Source: Rhodopseudomonas palustris
Lineage (GTDB): Bacteria; Pseudomonadota; Alphaproteobacteria; Rhizobiales; Xanthobacteraceae
DNA length: 64,000 nt
Direction of reading: 5' to 3'
Assembly (NCBI RefSeq): GCF_003031265.1
Contig: NZ_CP019966.1
Span: 3,472,001-3,536,000, forward strand
This document shows, in pieces, positions 42,961 through 50,953 of this stretch. A program made the position numbers and the translations under genes. Every line of letters begins with the position of its first letter. Positions within the stretch are counted from its first letter, which is position 1. Under the pieces are notes generated by a model. That model was not told the origin of the DNA. It made no database searches and saw nothing but the letters and a program-made list of their open reading frames with translations.

Positions 42961-45135
42961 CTATTTCTTCGGCCGGATCGCGTCCGCGGTGCCTTGGATG
43001 AAGGCCTGGATTTTCACCACGTCGGCTTCGGTCAGCTTGCCGGTGAAGTCCGGCATGCCCTTGTCGCGGAACGGCCCCTTGAACACGATGTCCTTGAGGT
43101 GGGCGATCCGCTCGGTGGTCGAGTAGCCGAGGTTCTTGACGTTGCCACCGCGGTCGACGCCGGGCACGCCGTGGCAGGTGGCGCAGGCGGCGACGTAGAT
43201 CGCCGTCCCCTCGGCCACGTCCTTCGGATCGTATTCGATGCCGGTGAGCAGATTGCCCATCTGATACTTGGCGAACTCCGGCATCTTGGCCTTGCCGCCG
43301 ACCGCGAAGGTGTACACCGTGCCTGGCGCCTCGGTCTCGGTGGCACGGGCGCTGATGCCGAATACGCCGCCCCAGCCGACCGCGATCGAGACGTATTGCA
43401 CGCCGTCGACCATGTAGGTCGCAGGCGCTGCCACCGCGCCGGTGCCGAGCGGGCTCTCCCACAGCTTCTCGCCGGTCTTGGCGTTGTAGGCGACGAAGCG
43501 GCCGTCAGCCGTACCCTGGAATACGAGGTTGCCCGCGGTGGTCAGCGTGCCGCCATTCCACGGCGAGACGTATTCGGCGCGCCAGGCTTCCTTCTGCTGC
43601 ACCGGATCCCACGCCACCAGCCGGCCGAACGGCAGGTTCTTCGGCGGCACCGCGTTCAGCGTGAAGCCGACGTTCCAGCCCGTGGTCGAGCCGAACTTGA
43701 ACGGCTCCATCTTGTTCTGGGTCAGCGCCTTCTCGCCGGTGAGATTGACCGGCACGCCCTGCGCCGGCAAGTACACCAGGCCGGTCTGCGGATTGAACGA
43801 CATCGGGTGCCAGTTGTGCGCACCATACGGCCCCGGGATCGCGTCGAACGATTTGTCCGCAGAGCGCGCCTCCGGCACTTCGATCGGACGGCCATTGGAG
43901 TCATAGCCGGTCGCCCAGTTCACATCGACGAAGTTCTTCGCCGAGATGAATTGACCGTTGGTGCGGTCGATCACGAAGAAGAAGCCATTCTTCGGCGCGT
44001 GCAGGATCACCTTGCGCGGCTTGCCGTCGATCGGAATGTCCGCGAGGATCATCGGCTGGGTCGAGGTGTAGTCCCAGTTGTCGCCGGGCGTCTCCTGATA
44101 GTGCCAGACGTATTTGCCGGTGTCGGCATTCAGCGCGACGATCGACGCCAGATACAGATTGTCGCCGCCCGCCGGGCTGCGCAGGTTGCGATTCCATGGC
44201 GAGCCGTTGCCGGTGCCGACATAGATCAGGTTGAGATCTGGATCGAACGTGATGGTGTCCCACGCCGTGCCGCCGCCGCCATTCTCCCACCATTTGCCGG
44301 CCGGGTCCCAGGTCTTGGCGGCCTTCTCCATCGACTCGTCTTCGAACGGCTTGCTCGGATCGCCCGGCACCGTGAACCAGCGCCACGCCTGCTTGCCGGT
44401 CTCCGCATCATAAGCGGTGACGTAACCGCGCGCGCCGTATTCGGCGCCGCCATTGCCGATCACCACCTTGCCGTTGAACACCCGCGGAGCGCCGGTGATG
44501 GTGTACGAATGTTCGTGGTCGATCAGCGTGTCGATCTCCCACGCCTTGTTGCCGGTCGCGGCATCGAGCGCGATCAGCCGGCCGTCATAGGCACCGACGA
44601 ACACCTTACCCTTGTACAGCGCGACACCGCGGTTCACGACGTCGCAGCAACCGCGATACCCCTTTGAGTGATCGACCTTGGGATCGAAGGTCCACAGCTT
44701 CTTGCCGGTGCGGGTGTCGATCGCATGCACGACGCTCCACGACGCCGTGACGTACATGATGCCGTCGACCACCACCGGCGTCGCTTCGACGCCGCGCTCG
44801 GAGCCGAGGCTATAGCTCCATTGCAGGCCGAGCTGTTTGACGTTGTCGGCATTGATCTGGTCGAGCTTGCTGAAGCGGGTCTCGGCGTAGTCGAGCCCGT
44901 AGCTCGGCCAGTCCTTGGTGGTCTTGGCGTTGGCGACGATCGCCGCGCTGTCGACCGCACCTGTCACCGCGCGGATATGCGCGGCGGAGCCTTTGGCGTC
45001 TTGCGCGACGGCGATTGCCGGCGACAGCAGCGCGGCCATCAGCGCCGCGGCGCCGAGACGCCTCGCAGCTAATCGTATCGCTGGATGTTGGACAGGTCGG
45101 TGCGCAGTCCGCACCGCGTCAGCAGGCTTCCTCAT
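42961..45135 (-). CDS. PQQ-dependent quinohemoprotein alcohol dehydrogenase (type II, cytochrome c fusion)
   Basis: 724 residues; signal peptide ends AVA|QD. Eight-bladed propeller with Trp-docking repeats (YTASW.. GKKLWTFDP, TGKQAWRW). The vicinal disulfide Cys pair is in GYRGCCDVV. DNWDYTSTQP carries the catalytic Asp and, two residues later, Thr rather than Asp, so the metal should be Ca2+ instead of a lanthanide. The C-terminal ~100 residues are a c-type cytochrome (CATCHG). It oxidises primary alcohols in the periplasm and passes electrons to the respiratory chain. PQQ synthesis genes are not in the window. The start at 45135 was chosen for the signal peptide; the frame extends to 45246. 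Confidence 0.94.
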   Translation of the reverse strand: MRKPADAVRTAHRPVQHPAIRLAARRLGAAALMAALLSPAIAVAQDAKGSAAHIRAVTGAVDSAAIVANAKTTKDWPSYGLDYAETRFSKLDQINADNVKQLGLQWSYSLGSERGVEATPVVVDGIMYVTASWSVVHAIDTRTGKKLWTFDPKVDHSKGYRGCCDVVNRGVALYKGKVFVGAYDGRLIALDAATGNKAWEIDTLIDHEHSYTITGAPRVFNGKVVIGNGGAEYGARGYVTAYDAETGKQAWRWFTVPGDPSKPFEDESMEKAAKTWDPAGKWWENGGGGTAWDTITFDPDLNLIYVGTGNGSPWNRNLRSPAGGDNLYLASIVALNADTGKYVWHYQETPGDNWDYTSTQPMILADIPIDGKPRKVILHAPKNGFFFVIDRTNGQFISAKNFVDVNWATGYDSNGRPIEVPEARSADKSFDAIPGPYGAHNWHPMSFNPQTGLVYLPAQGVPVNLTGEKALTQNKMEPFKFGSTTGWNVGFTLNAVPPKNLPFGRLVAWDPVQQKEAWRAEYVSPWNGGTLTTAGNLVFQGTADGRFVAYNAKTGEKLWESPLGTGAVAAPATYMVDGVQYVSIAVGWGGVFGISARATETEAPGTVYTFAVGGKAKMPEFAKYQMGNLLTGIEYDPKDVAEGTAIYVAACATCHGVPGVDRGGNVKNLGYSTTERIAHLKDIVFKGPFRDKGMPDFTGKLTEADVVKIQAFIQGTADAIRPKK

Positions 45136-45288
45136 GCATTCGCTCCCTACACGGCCTCTTGCCGGGCCGAGCGGAAGTGTTGCGCGCAGTCGAGAGAGCG
45201 TCAACCAGAATGCGGACGAGATGCAGACGCAGTTATTATCTCGCAATGCAATGCGCCGCGCGCTGCATTGCGATGCCGCGGCTGCGAA

Positions 45289-46080
45289 CTACGCGCCGGA
45301 GAATTCGAACAGCTCGCCGTCGTAACCGGCTTCGGCCGGAATCCGCAGCAAACGCTTGTCGCCGTCCTTGGTCATGATCGGCAGCACGGTCACGATGCTC
45401 TGTGCACGTGCGTGATCGAGCGCTGCGGCGACGCTCGGCTGCTGGCCCAGCCGGATCAGATTGCGGGTGGTCGGAAACGGCAGTGTGAAGCGGCCGCTGT
45501 CGCCACCGTCGAGCGCCTCGCGCGGCGACAGCCAGATCGAATCGGTGGTCTCCCCGCCATCGTGCATGCCGAGCTGTTCGGGCGGCGCTTCGGCCAGGAA
45601 GAACCAGGTGTCGAACCGCTTCGGCAGTTTTTCCGGCGTGATCCAGTGCGCGTAAGGCACCAGCAGATCGAGCGCCAGCACCAGCTCGTTGTCGGCCAGG
45701 ATCTGCGCAAACGCGAGGCTGCCGTCGCACAGCGCCTTGCGATGCGCCGTTTCGATCTCGGCGGCGCGGCTGGCGGCGACAAGCGCGTCGCTGCCACGCG
45801 GCCGCGCCAGCAGGATGCCGCTTTCCTCGAAGGTCTCGCGGATCGCTGCGATCCGGAATTCCAGCGCCGGGCCGACCGATCCGTCGACGCCGGCATACAG
45901 CTCCGGCCGCCCGACGATGTCGCGGTCGCCGGCATCGACGCTGCCACCGGGGAACACCAGCGCCCCGGAGGCAAACTCGACCTGATAATTCCGGACCATC
46001 ATGAACACGTCGAAGCCCGCCGCGGCCTGACGCAACAGCACGATGGTCGATGCGGGACGCGCGGCAGCTTCAACGGTCAT
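45289..46080 (-). CDS. Nudix hydrolase (NUDT19/CoA-type)
   Basis: 263 residues. The Nudix box is split by an insert: GGSVDAGD, then ~30 residues later EFRIAAIRETFEESGILLA with the REx(2)EE metal-binding Glu pair. This long-insert layout is the NUDT7/NUDT19-type, many of which cleave CoA or acyl-CoA to 4'-phosphopantetheine and ADP. It is directly upstream-facing of the aldolase gene (stop of the aldolase gene 46085, start 46080, a 4-base spacing), so probably in the same operon as the acyl-CoA cluster. CoA as substrate is inferred from context and layout. Confidence 0.85.
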   Translation of the reverse strand: MTVEAAARPASTIVLLRQAAAGFDVFMMVRNYQVEFASGALVFPGGSVDAGDRDIVGRPELYAGVDGSVGPALEFRIAAIRETFEESGILLARPRGSDALVAASRAAEIETAHRKALCDGSLAFAQILADNELVLALDLLVPYAHWITPEKLPKRFDTWFFLAEAPPEQLGMHDGGETTDSIWLSPREALDGGDSGRFTLPFPTTRNLIRLGQQPSVAAALDHARAQSIVTVLPIMTKDGDKRLLRIPAEAGYDGELFEFSGA

Positions 46081-46084
46081 GGTG

Positions 46085-47038
46085 TTACTCCGCAGCTTTG
46101 CTGCGCGGTTCGAGATCGGCGCGTTTGTCGACCCGCGCCAGCCGCGACAGCAGATAATCGACTTCTTCGCGTGCCGTGTCGGTCAGGCTCGCGCCCGGCT
46201 TGCGCTGTGCGCTCGACGACAACAGCCCGCGCTTCTTCAGCACGTATTTGCGAACCGACAGCCCGACGCCCTGCTGATGCTCGTAGCGGATCAACGGCAG
46301 ATGCGCGTCGAACAGGTTATGGGCGAGATCGCGCTGGCCTGCCTTCGACAGCTTGACGACGTCCACGAGCATGTCCGGGAAGCAGTAGCCGGTCATCGCG
46401 CCGTCGGCGCCGCGCTCCATCTCGAAATCGAGGAACAGGCCGCCATTGCCGCACAGGATCGACAGCGGGCGCAGCGATCCGTCCTTCTGGAAGCCGCGCA
46501 GCGTGGTGATCTTCTCGAGCCCCGGCCAGTCCTCGTGCTTCAGCATCACGCAGGATGCGCTGTCCATGACGATCTGCCGGATCACCTTCGGGGTCATCAC
46601 CACCGACAGCGTCAGCGGATAATCCTGCAGCACCCAGGGCACGTCATCGCCGATCGCCTCGGTGGCCTGGCGGAAATAGGTGGTGATCTGCTCGTCGGTG
46701 CGCAGCGATGGCGGCGGCGCGATCATGACGCCGGCCGCGCCCGCATCCATCGACAGCCGCGCCAGCCGGCGCATCGCGGCGAAGCCCGGCGCCGAGACGC
46801 CGACGATCGTCTGCATCGACTTGGCGCGCTTGATGAAGCGGGTCGCCACCGCCTCGGCCTCGGCCGCATCGAGCTTCGGCGCCTCACCGAGAATGCCGAG
46901 CACGGTGACGCCCTCACAGCCGACCTCCGCGTAGAAATCGGTCAGACGGTCGATCGAAACGTCGTCGATCTTGCCATCGTCGTGGAACGGGGTCGGCGCG
47001 ATGGCAAAGGTGCCTGCGGCTTCCGGGGTGAGCTTCAT
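46085..47038 (-). CDS. Dihydrodipicolinate synthase family (DapA/NAL) protein
   Basis: 317 residues from ATG 47038. TIM barrel with VTVLGILGEAPKLDAAE (the GTTGE-like substrate loop), DYPLTLSV with the active Tyr, and VMLKHEDWPGLEKIT with the Schiff-base Lys. The sequence differs from true DapA; it is probably an aldolase or dehydratase of a keto acid. Lies between the Nudix gene and the SDR gene in the acyl-CoA cluster, 102 bases from the SDR stop. Substrate unknown. Confidence 0.85.
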   Translation of the reverse strand: MKLTPEAAGTFAIAPTPFHDDGKIDDVSIDRLTDFYAEVGCEGVTVLGILGEAPKLDAAEAEAVATRFIKRAKSMQTIVGVSAPGFAAMRRLARLSMDAGAAGVMIAPPPSLRTDEQITTYFRQATEAIGDDVPWVLQDYPLTLSVVMTPKVIRQIVMDSASCVMLKHEDWPGLEKITTLRGFQKDGSLRPLSILCGNGGLFLDFEMERGADGAMTGYCFPDMLVDVVKLSKAGQRDLAHNLFDAHLPLIRYEHQQGVGLSVRKYVLKKRGLLSSSAQRKPGASLTDTAREEVDYLLSRLARVDKRADLEPRSKAAE

Positions 47039-47140
47039 GAAGTGGGCCTTTCGATGGGTTTCACCGATGCCGGCAGATCGAACTGCGCAGCACCGGCGCT
47101 CGCCGCCGGGTATTTCCCGGCGGCGCCGCACGGCGCCCGT

Positions 47141-48019
47141 TCAGCGCGGGCGCCCGGCCGCCTTGATAGCCTCTTCCGAAAAGAAAATCTCGCCGGCGTG
47201 GGTCACAATGTCCTCCGCCGACCAGGCGTCGTGCGGCGGCTTCCAGCCTTCCATCTCCATCAGCTTCATCTCGCGCACCCCGCGCGGGCCGGAGACGCCG
47301 AGCACCTTGCCGGTCTGGTCGCCGGACAGGCCGGAGACCATGTACAGCACCGCCGGAGCGATCCCTTCCGGCGTCAGCGCCGCGCCCGGATTCTCGCGGT
47401 AGCGCGGCAGGTCCTCGGTCATCCGGGTCAGCGCGCCCGGCGCCAGCGTCCAGATCCGGATGTTGTATTTGCGGCCTTCGATCGCCAGCACGTTGGAGAG
47501 GCCCCAGATGCCGCCCTTCGCCGCGCCATAGTTGCTCTGGCCGAAATTGCCGAGCAGGCCCGAGGTCGACGAGGTGTTGACGATGACGCCGCCGCCATTG
47601 TCCTTCATCCATTTGAACACCGGCTGGGTGACGCAGAACGTGCCCTTGAGGTGCACCTTCATCACCTTGTCCCAGTTCGCCTCCGAGACCTTGGCGAAGG
47701 TCTGGTCGAGCAGGATGCCGGCATTGTTGACCAGGATGTCGGCGCGGCCGAAATGCTTGATGGCGTCCTCGAACACCGACTGCCCGCCGGCCATCGTCGA
47801 AATGTCGGCGGTGTTGGCGACGGCGCGGCCGCCCGCAGCCTTGATGGCATCGACCACCTGCTGCGCCATGCCGGCGTCGGAGCCCGAACCGTCGCGCGGT
47901 CCGCCGAGATCGTTGACCACCACCGCGGCGCCTTCGCGCGCGAACAGCTTGGCGTAGGCCTCACCCAGCCCGCCGCCCGCCCCGGTGATCAACGCCACCT
48001 TGCCGTCGAGCAATCCCAT
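47141..48019 (-). CDS. SDR-family (3R)-hydroxyacyl-CoA dehydrogenase, MFE-2-like
   Basis: 292 residues; ATG 48019 has GGGAGG 5 bases upstream. MGLLDGKVALITGAGGGLGEAYAKLFAREGAAVVVNDLGG is the Rossmann start, with TGAGGGLG binding NAD. Catalytic Ser in NTSSTSGLLGN, Tyr-x-x-x-Lys in YGAAKGG. The insert GSGSDAGMAQQVVDAIKAAGGRAVAN is that of the hydroxyacyl-CoA dehydrogenase part of the peroxisomal multifunctional enzyme type 2. It oxidises (3R)-hydroxyacyl-CoA to 3-ketoacyl-CoA. Partner of the hydratase at 48166. Confidence 0.9.
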   Translation of the reverse strand: MGLLDGKVALITGAGGGLGEAYAKLFAREGAAVVVNDLGGPRDGSGSDAGMAQQVVDAIKAAGGRAVANTADISTMAGGQSVFEDAIKHFGRADILVNNAGILLDQTFAKVSEANWDKVMKVHLKGTFCVTQPVFKWMKDNGGGVIVNTSSTSGLLGNFGQSNYGAAKGGIWGLSNVLAIEGRKYNIRIWTLAPGALTRMTEDLPRYRENPGAALTPEGIAPAVLYMVSGLSGDQTGKVLGVSGPRGVREMKLMEMEGWKPPHDAWSAEDIVTHAGEIFFSEEAIKAAGRPR

Positions 48020-48061
48020 CGCGTCCTCCCGTTGTTGCTGCGCGCTGACCGCGTCTGTTGT

Positions 48062-48136
48062 CGTCATTGCCGGGCTCGACCCGGCAATCCATCTTGTTCG
48101 AAGCGACGGATGCCGGGATCATGTCCGGGCATGACG
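48062..48136. repeat. Dispersed intergenic repeat, CGTCATTGCCGGGC type
   Basis: CGTCATTGCCGGGCTCGACCCGGCAATCC at the left and GCCGGGATCATGTCCGGGCATGACG at the right pair imperfectly. This is a repeat unit common in Bradyrhizobiaceae intergenic regions. It lies between the SDR and MaoC genes. Confidence 0.8.
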
Positions 48137-48165
48137 CATCACTCGGAATAAGCGTCGTTCTCCAC

Positions 48166-49026
48166 TCAGCCCAGCACCGTCCGGCCGCTCTTGATCACCG
48201 TGACGTTGCGCGCTTTCACCCGCGCTTCGAACGAGATCACGTTGCCGTCCTTCCACATGTCCATGGTGACGGTCTCGCCCGGATACACCGGCGAGGAGAA
48301 CCGCACCGCATGCTGCCGGAACGCCGACGCGTCGTAATCGGCGTAGGTCTGCAGCACGCCGCGGCAGGTCAGGCCGTAGGTGCACATGCCGTGCAGGATC
48401 GGGCGCGGGAAACCGGCCTTCTGGGCGAACTCCGGATCGGAATGCAGCGGATTACGGTCGCCGCACAGCCGGTAGATCAACGCCTGATCCGGCCGGGTCG
48501 AGATGTCGACGCTGCGATCGGGCGCGCGGTCCGGCATCTTGTGCGGCTCGGGCTGCTCCAGCGCCGGGCCGCCGAAGCCGCCGTCGCCGCGGGCGAAGCG
48601 CGACGCCAGCAGCGTCGCCAGGGCCTCGCCGGCCTCGTCGCGCAGGATGGTCTGGTGACGGATCACCACGCCCTTGTCCTTGCCCTTGTCGTACACTTCG
48701 ACGACGCTGGAATCGGCGGTGATGTTCGCCGCCACCGGCATCGGCCGGTGGAACGTGATGTCACGCTCGCCATCGACCACCAGAAGCCGGTTGAGATTCA
48801 TCTCGCCTGGCCCCGCGCCCCAGGCCGCGACCGACGCAAATGTCGGCACCACCTTCAACGGACGCTCGGTGTAGGTCGCCTCGTTGACGAAGCCGAGCTC
48901 CTTCTCGTCCATCGGATCGGCGCCGATGCCGATGCCATAGGCGTACAGCATCACATCGCGGTCGGTGTAGGCGTATTTCTGGCCGACACTCTTCAGCGCC
49001 ATCAGTTCGTCATAGCGGGCCGACAT
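48166..49026 (-). CDS. MaoC-family enoyl-CoA hydratase 2
   Basis: 286 residues; AAAGGAGA six bases before the ATG. A double hot-dog: an N-terminal inactive half (residues 1-140) and a C-terminal half with the hydratase 2 motif YRLCGDRNPLHSDPEFAQKAGFPRPILHG, where Asp and His are catalytic. It hydrates trans-2-enoyl-CoA to (3R)-hydroxyacyl-CoA, the substrate of the SDR at 47141. The same two activities are fused in peroxisomal MFE-2. Length fits the eukaryotic-type hydratase 2. Confidence 0.92.
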   Translation of the reverse strand: MSARYDELMALKSVGQKYAYTDRDVMLYAYGIGIGADPMDEKELGFVNEATYTERPLKVVPTFASVAAWGAGPGEMNLNRLLVVDGERDITFHRPMPVAANITADSSVVEVYDKGKDKGVVIRHQTILRDEAGEALATLLASRFARGDGGFGGPALEQPEPHKMPDRAPDRSVDISTRPDQALIYRLCGDRNPLHSDPEFAQKAGFPRPILHGMCTYGLTCRGVLQTYADYDASAFRQHAVRFSSPVYPGETVTMDMWKDGNVISFEARVKARNVTVIKSGRTVLG

Positions 49027-49072
49027 CGGCTTCTCCTTTGTTTTATCTCTTTGACGAAAAAACCGGCCTCCC

Positions 49073-49156
49073 CGTCATTGCGAGGAGCGAAGCGACGAAG
49101 CAATCCACATACGCCATACGCGGGCGCTGGATTGCTTCGCTTCGCTCGCAATGACG
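49073..49156. repeat. Palindromic dispersed repeat, CGTCATTGCGAGGAGC type
   Basis: CGTCATTGCGAGGAGCGAAG... (from 49073) and ...TTCGCTCGCAATGACG (to 49156) form a long imperfect stem, with the GCAATCCA/TGGATTGC pair inside. Same family as 50844-50940. Intergenic, between the MaoC and OB-fold genes. Confidence 0.9.
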
Positions 49157-49159
49157 CGG

Positions 49160-49552
49160 CTAGGCCACCGTAAAGAACGGCAGCGGCGCGCCGCCGTCGC
49201 TGGGCTTGAACACCACCTTGACCTTGGTGCCGATCTTCAGCGACGCGAAATCGCAGTCGACGAAGTTGGTCAGCACCGACGGGCCTTCCTTCAGCGTGAC
49301 GTAGCCGATCGCGTAAGGACCGGTCGGCGACTTGCGCATCAGGCTGTAGCTGTAGATCTCACCCTCGCCCTTGCTCTCTTCCCACACCGTCTGGTCGGAG
49401 AAGCAGAACGGGCACAGCGCGCGCGGGAAGTAATGCGCTTCGCCGCAAGCGGTGCACCGCTTGATCAGCAGCTTGCCTTCGGTCGCAGCATCCCAGAACG
49501 GCTTGGTTTCGGCGTTGCCCTGAGGCGCGGGATATTTCACGGGGCTGCTCAT
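49160..49552 (-). CDS. Zn-ribbon/OB-fold (DUF35) acyl-CoA-associated protein
   Basis: 130 residues. The rubredoxin-like zinc ribbon has CTACGEAHYFPRALCPFC (four Cys), then the DUF35 OB fold (GEIYSYSLMRKSPTGPYAIGYVTLKEGP). These proteins bind and channel acyl-CoA to a thiolase or, in steroid degradation, form a complex with an enoyl-CoA hydratase. The GTG at 49555 or the ATG at 49552 can start it; the thiolase stop overlaps (TGATG). Must function with the thiolase. Confidence 0.92.
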   Translation of the reverse strand: MSSPVKYPAPQGNAETKPFWDAATEGKLLIKRCTACGEAHYFPRALCPFCFSDQTVWEESKGEGEIYSYSLMRKSPTGPYAIGYVTLKEGPSVLTNFVDCDFASLKIGTKVKVVFKPSDGGAPLPFFTVA

Positions 49553-50700
49553 CACACGCGCTCCAAAATGCAGGTCGAGGCGGCGTGGCGGATGCCGAGC
49601 ATGCCGCCGGTGCCATGGGCGATCGCGAGGTCGCAGTTCGGCACCTGCACCTTGGGATGCGCCTCACCGCGGAGCTGCCGCACCGCTTCGAGCAGCTTGG
49701 TCATGCCGCCGCGATTGACCGGGTGGTTGCTGCACAGACCGCCGCCATCGGTGTTGAACGGCAGCTTGCCGACGCCCGAGATCAGGTTGCCGTCGGCGAC
49801 GAACTTGCCGCCCTGCCCCTTTTCGCAGAAGCCGAGATCTTCGAGCTGCATCAGCACCGTGATGGTGAAGCTGTCGTAGATCGAGGCGTACTTGATGTCC
49901 TTCGGCGTGACGCCGGCCATCTCGAACGCCGGCGGCGCGGACCACACGCCGGCCGAATAGGTCAGGTCGAGGTTGTGGCCACCGCGCGGCCCCTTGATCG
50001 CCTCGCCGGCGCCGATCATCCGCACCAGCGGCTTCTTCAGGCTGCGCGCGATCTCCTCGGTGGTGACGATCAGCGCACCGCCGCCGTCGGTGACGACGCA
50101 GCAATCCATCCGGTGCAGCGGATCGGCGATCAGCGGCGAGTTCAGCACGTCCTCGACGGTGACGACGTCGCGGAGCATCGCGTGCTCATTGTACTGCGCA
50201 TGATGCGAGGCCGCGACCTTGATCCAGGCGAGCTGTTCGGACGTGGTGCCGTACTGGTGCATGTGACGCGCGGCGCACATCGCATAGACGTTGTGCGTGG
50301 TGGCGCCATAGGCCAGTTCGAAGTCACCTTCGGCGCCGACCGGACGCGGCGGCAGCGCGCCGGTCCGCGGCTTGCCGGCCAGCGTGATCAGCGCGACCGA
50401 GCAGCGGCCGGCGGCGATCGCTTCCGCGGCATGGCCGAGATGCACCAGATAGGAGCAGCCGCCGGTGTCGGTCGAATCGAAATGGCGAACCTTGAGGCCG
50501 AGATAATCGACCATCGCCATCACGCCGCCGGGCGCGTCGCCGGCGCAGAAGTAGCCGTCGATGTCGGCCTTGGTCAGGCCGGCGTCGTCGAGCGCACCTT
50601 TGGCGACTTCGGCGTGGAGCTGGGCGATGGATTTATCGGGCGCGTGGCGCGTGGGATGTTCGTAGATGCCGGCAATGTAAGCCTTGCCTCTTATTGTCAA
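49552..50700 (-). CDS. SCP-x-type thiolase (acetyl-CoA acetyltransferase family)
   Basis: 382 residues from a TTG at 50700 with GGAGA seven bases upstream; frames to 50784 are not credible. Thiolase fold with TDTGGCSYLVHLGHAAEAIAAG (active Cys), SNHPVNRGG (His) and AHGTGGMLG in place of the CGGG of canonical thiolases, a pattern of the SCP-x/lipid-transfer group. It cleaves 3-ketoacyl-CoA with CoA, the last step after the SDR and hydratase. Coupled to the OB-fold partner by overlapping stop and start. Confidence 0.9.
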   Translation of the reverse strand: MTIRGKAYIAGIYEHPTRHAPDKSIAQLHAEVAKGALDDAGLTKADIDGYFCAGDAPGGVMAMVDYLGLKVRHFDSTDTGGCSYLVHLGHAAEAIAAGRCSVALITLAGKPRTGALPPRPVGAEGDFELAYGATTHNVYAMCAARHMHQYGTTSEQLAWIKVAASHHAQYNEHAMLRDVVTVEDVLNSPLIADPLHRMDCCVVTDGGGALIVTTEEIARSLKKPLVRMIGAGEAIKGPRGGHNLDLTYSAGVWSAPPAFEMAGVTPKDIKYASIYDSFTITVLMQLEDLGFCEKGQGGKFVADGNLISGVGKLPFNTDGGGLCSNHPVNRGGMTKLLEAVRQLRGEAHPKVQVPNCDLAIAHGTGGMLGIRHAASTCILERV

Positions 50701-50843
50701 CGCAGTTCTCCGCTGGCGTTTGGTCGGACGGTTTTTGTGACCGCTCCAAGCGACCTTGGCAAGCGTGTTCGCGCGCGGGGACAATTACCACGTCGCGGAA
50801 TGTCTTGAGGCCACATCGTCACAGTGAGCCAGAGGGAAAGACC

Positions 50844-50940
50844 TCTCCGTCATTGCGAGCGAAGCGAAGCAATCCAGGGGCTCCATGAACTGGGCTCCTG
50901 GATTGCTTCGTCGCTGCGCTCCTCGCAATGACGTGGAGAG
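50844..50940. repeat. Palindromic dispersed repeat, CGTCATTGCGAGCGAAGC type
   Basis: CTCTCCGTCATTGCGAGCG... and ...CTCGCAATGACGTGGAGAG form an imperfect stem of over 30 bp with an internal CCAGGGGCTC/GGGCTCCTGG arm. Second copy of the family at 49073. Lies between the oxidoreductase stop and thiolase start, so it splits the cluster's transcript. Confidence 0.9.
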
Positions 50941-50953
50941 GATGTTGGCCGAC

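Noticed and set aside
42478..44667. Plus-strand frame of 729 codons across the kinase/PQQ dehydrogenase region
   Set aside because: Spans two well-supported minus-strand genes and has no motif.
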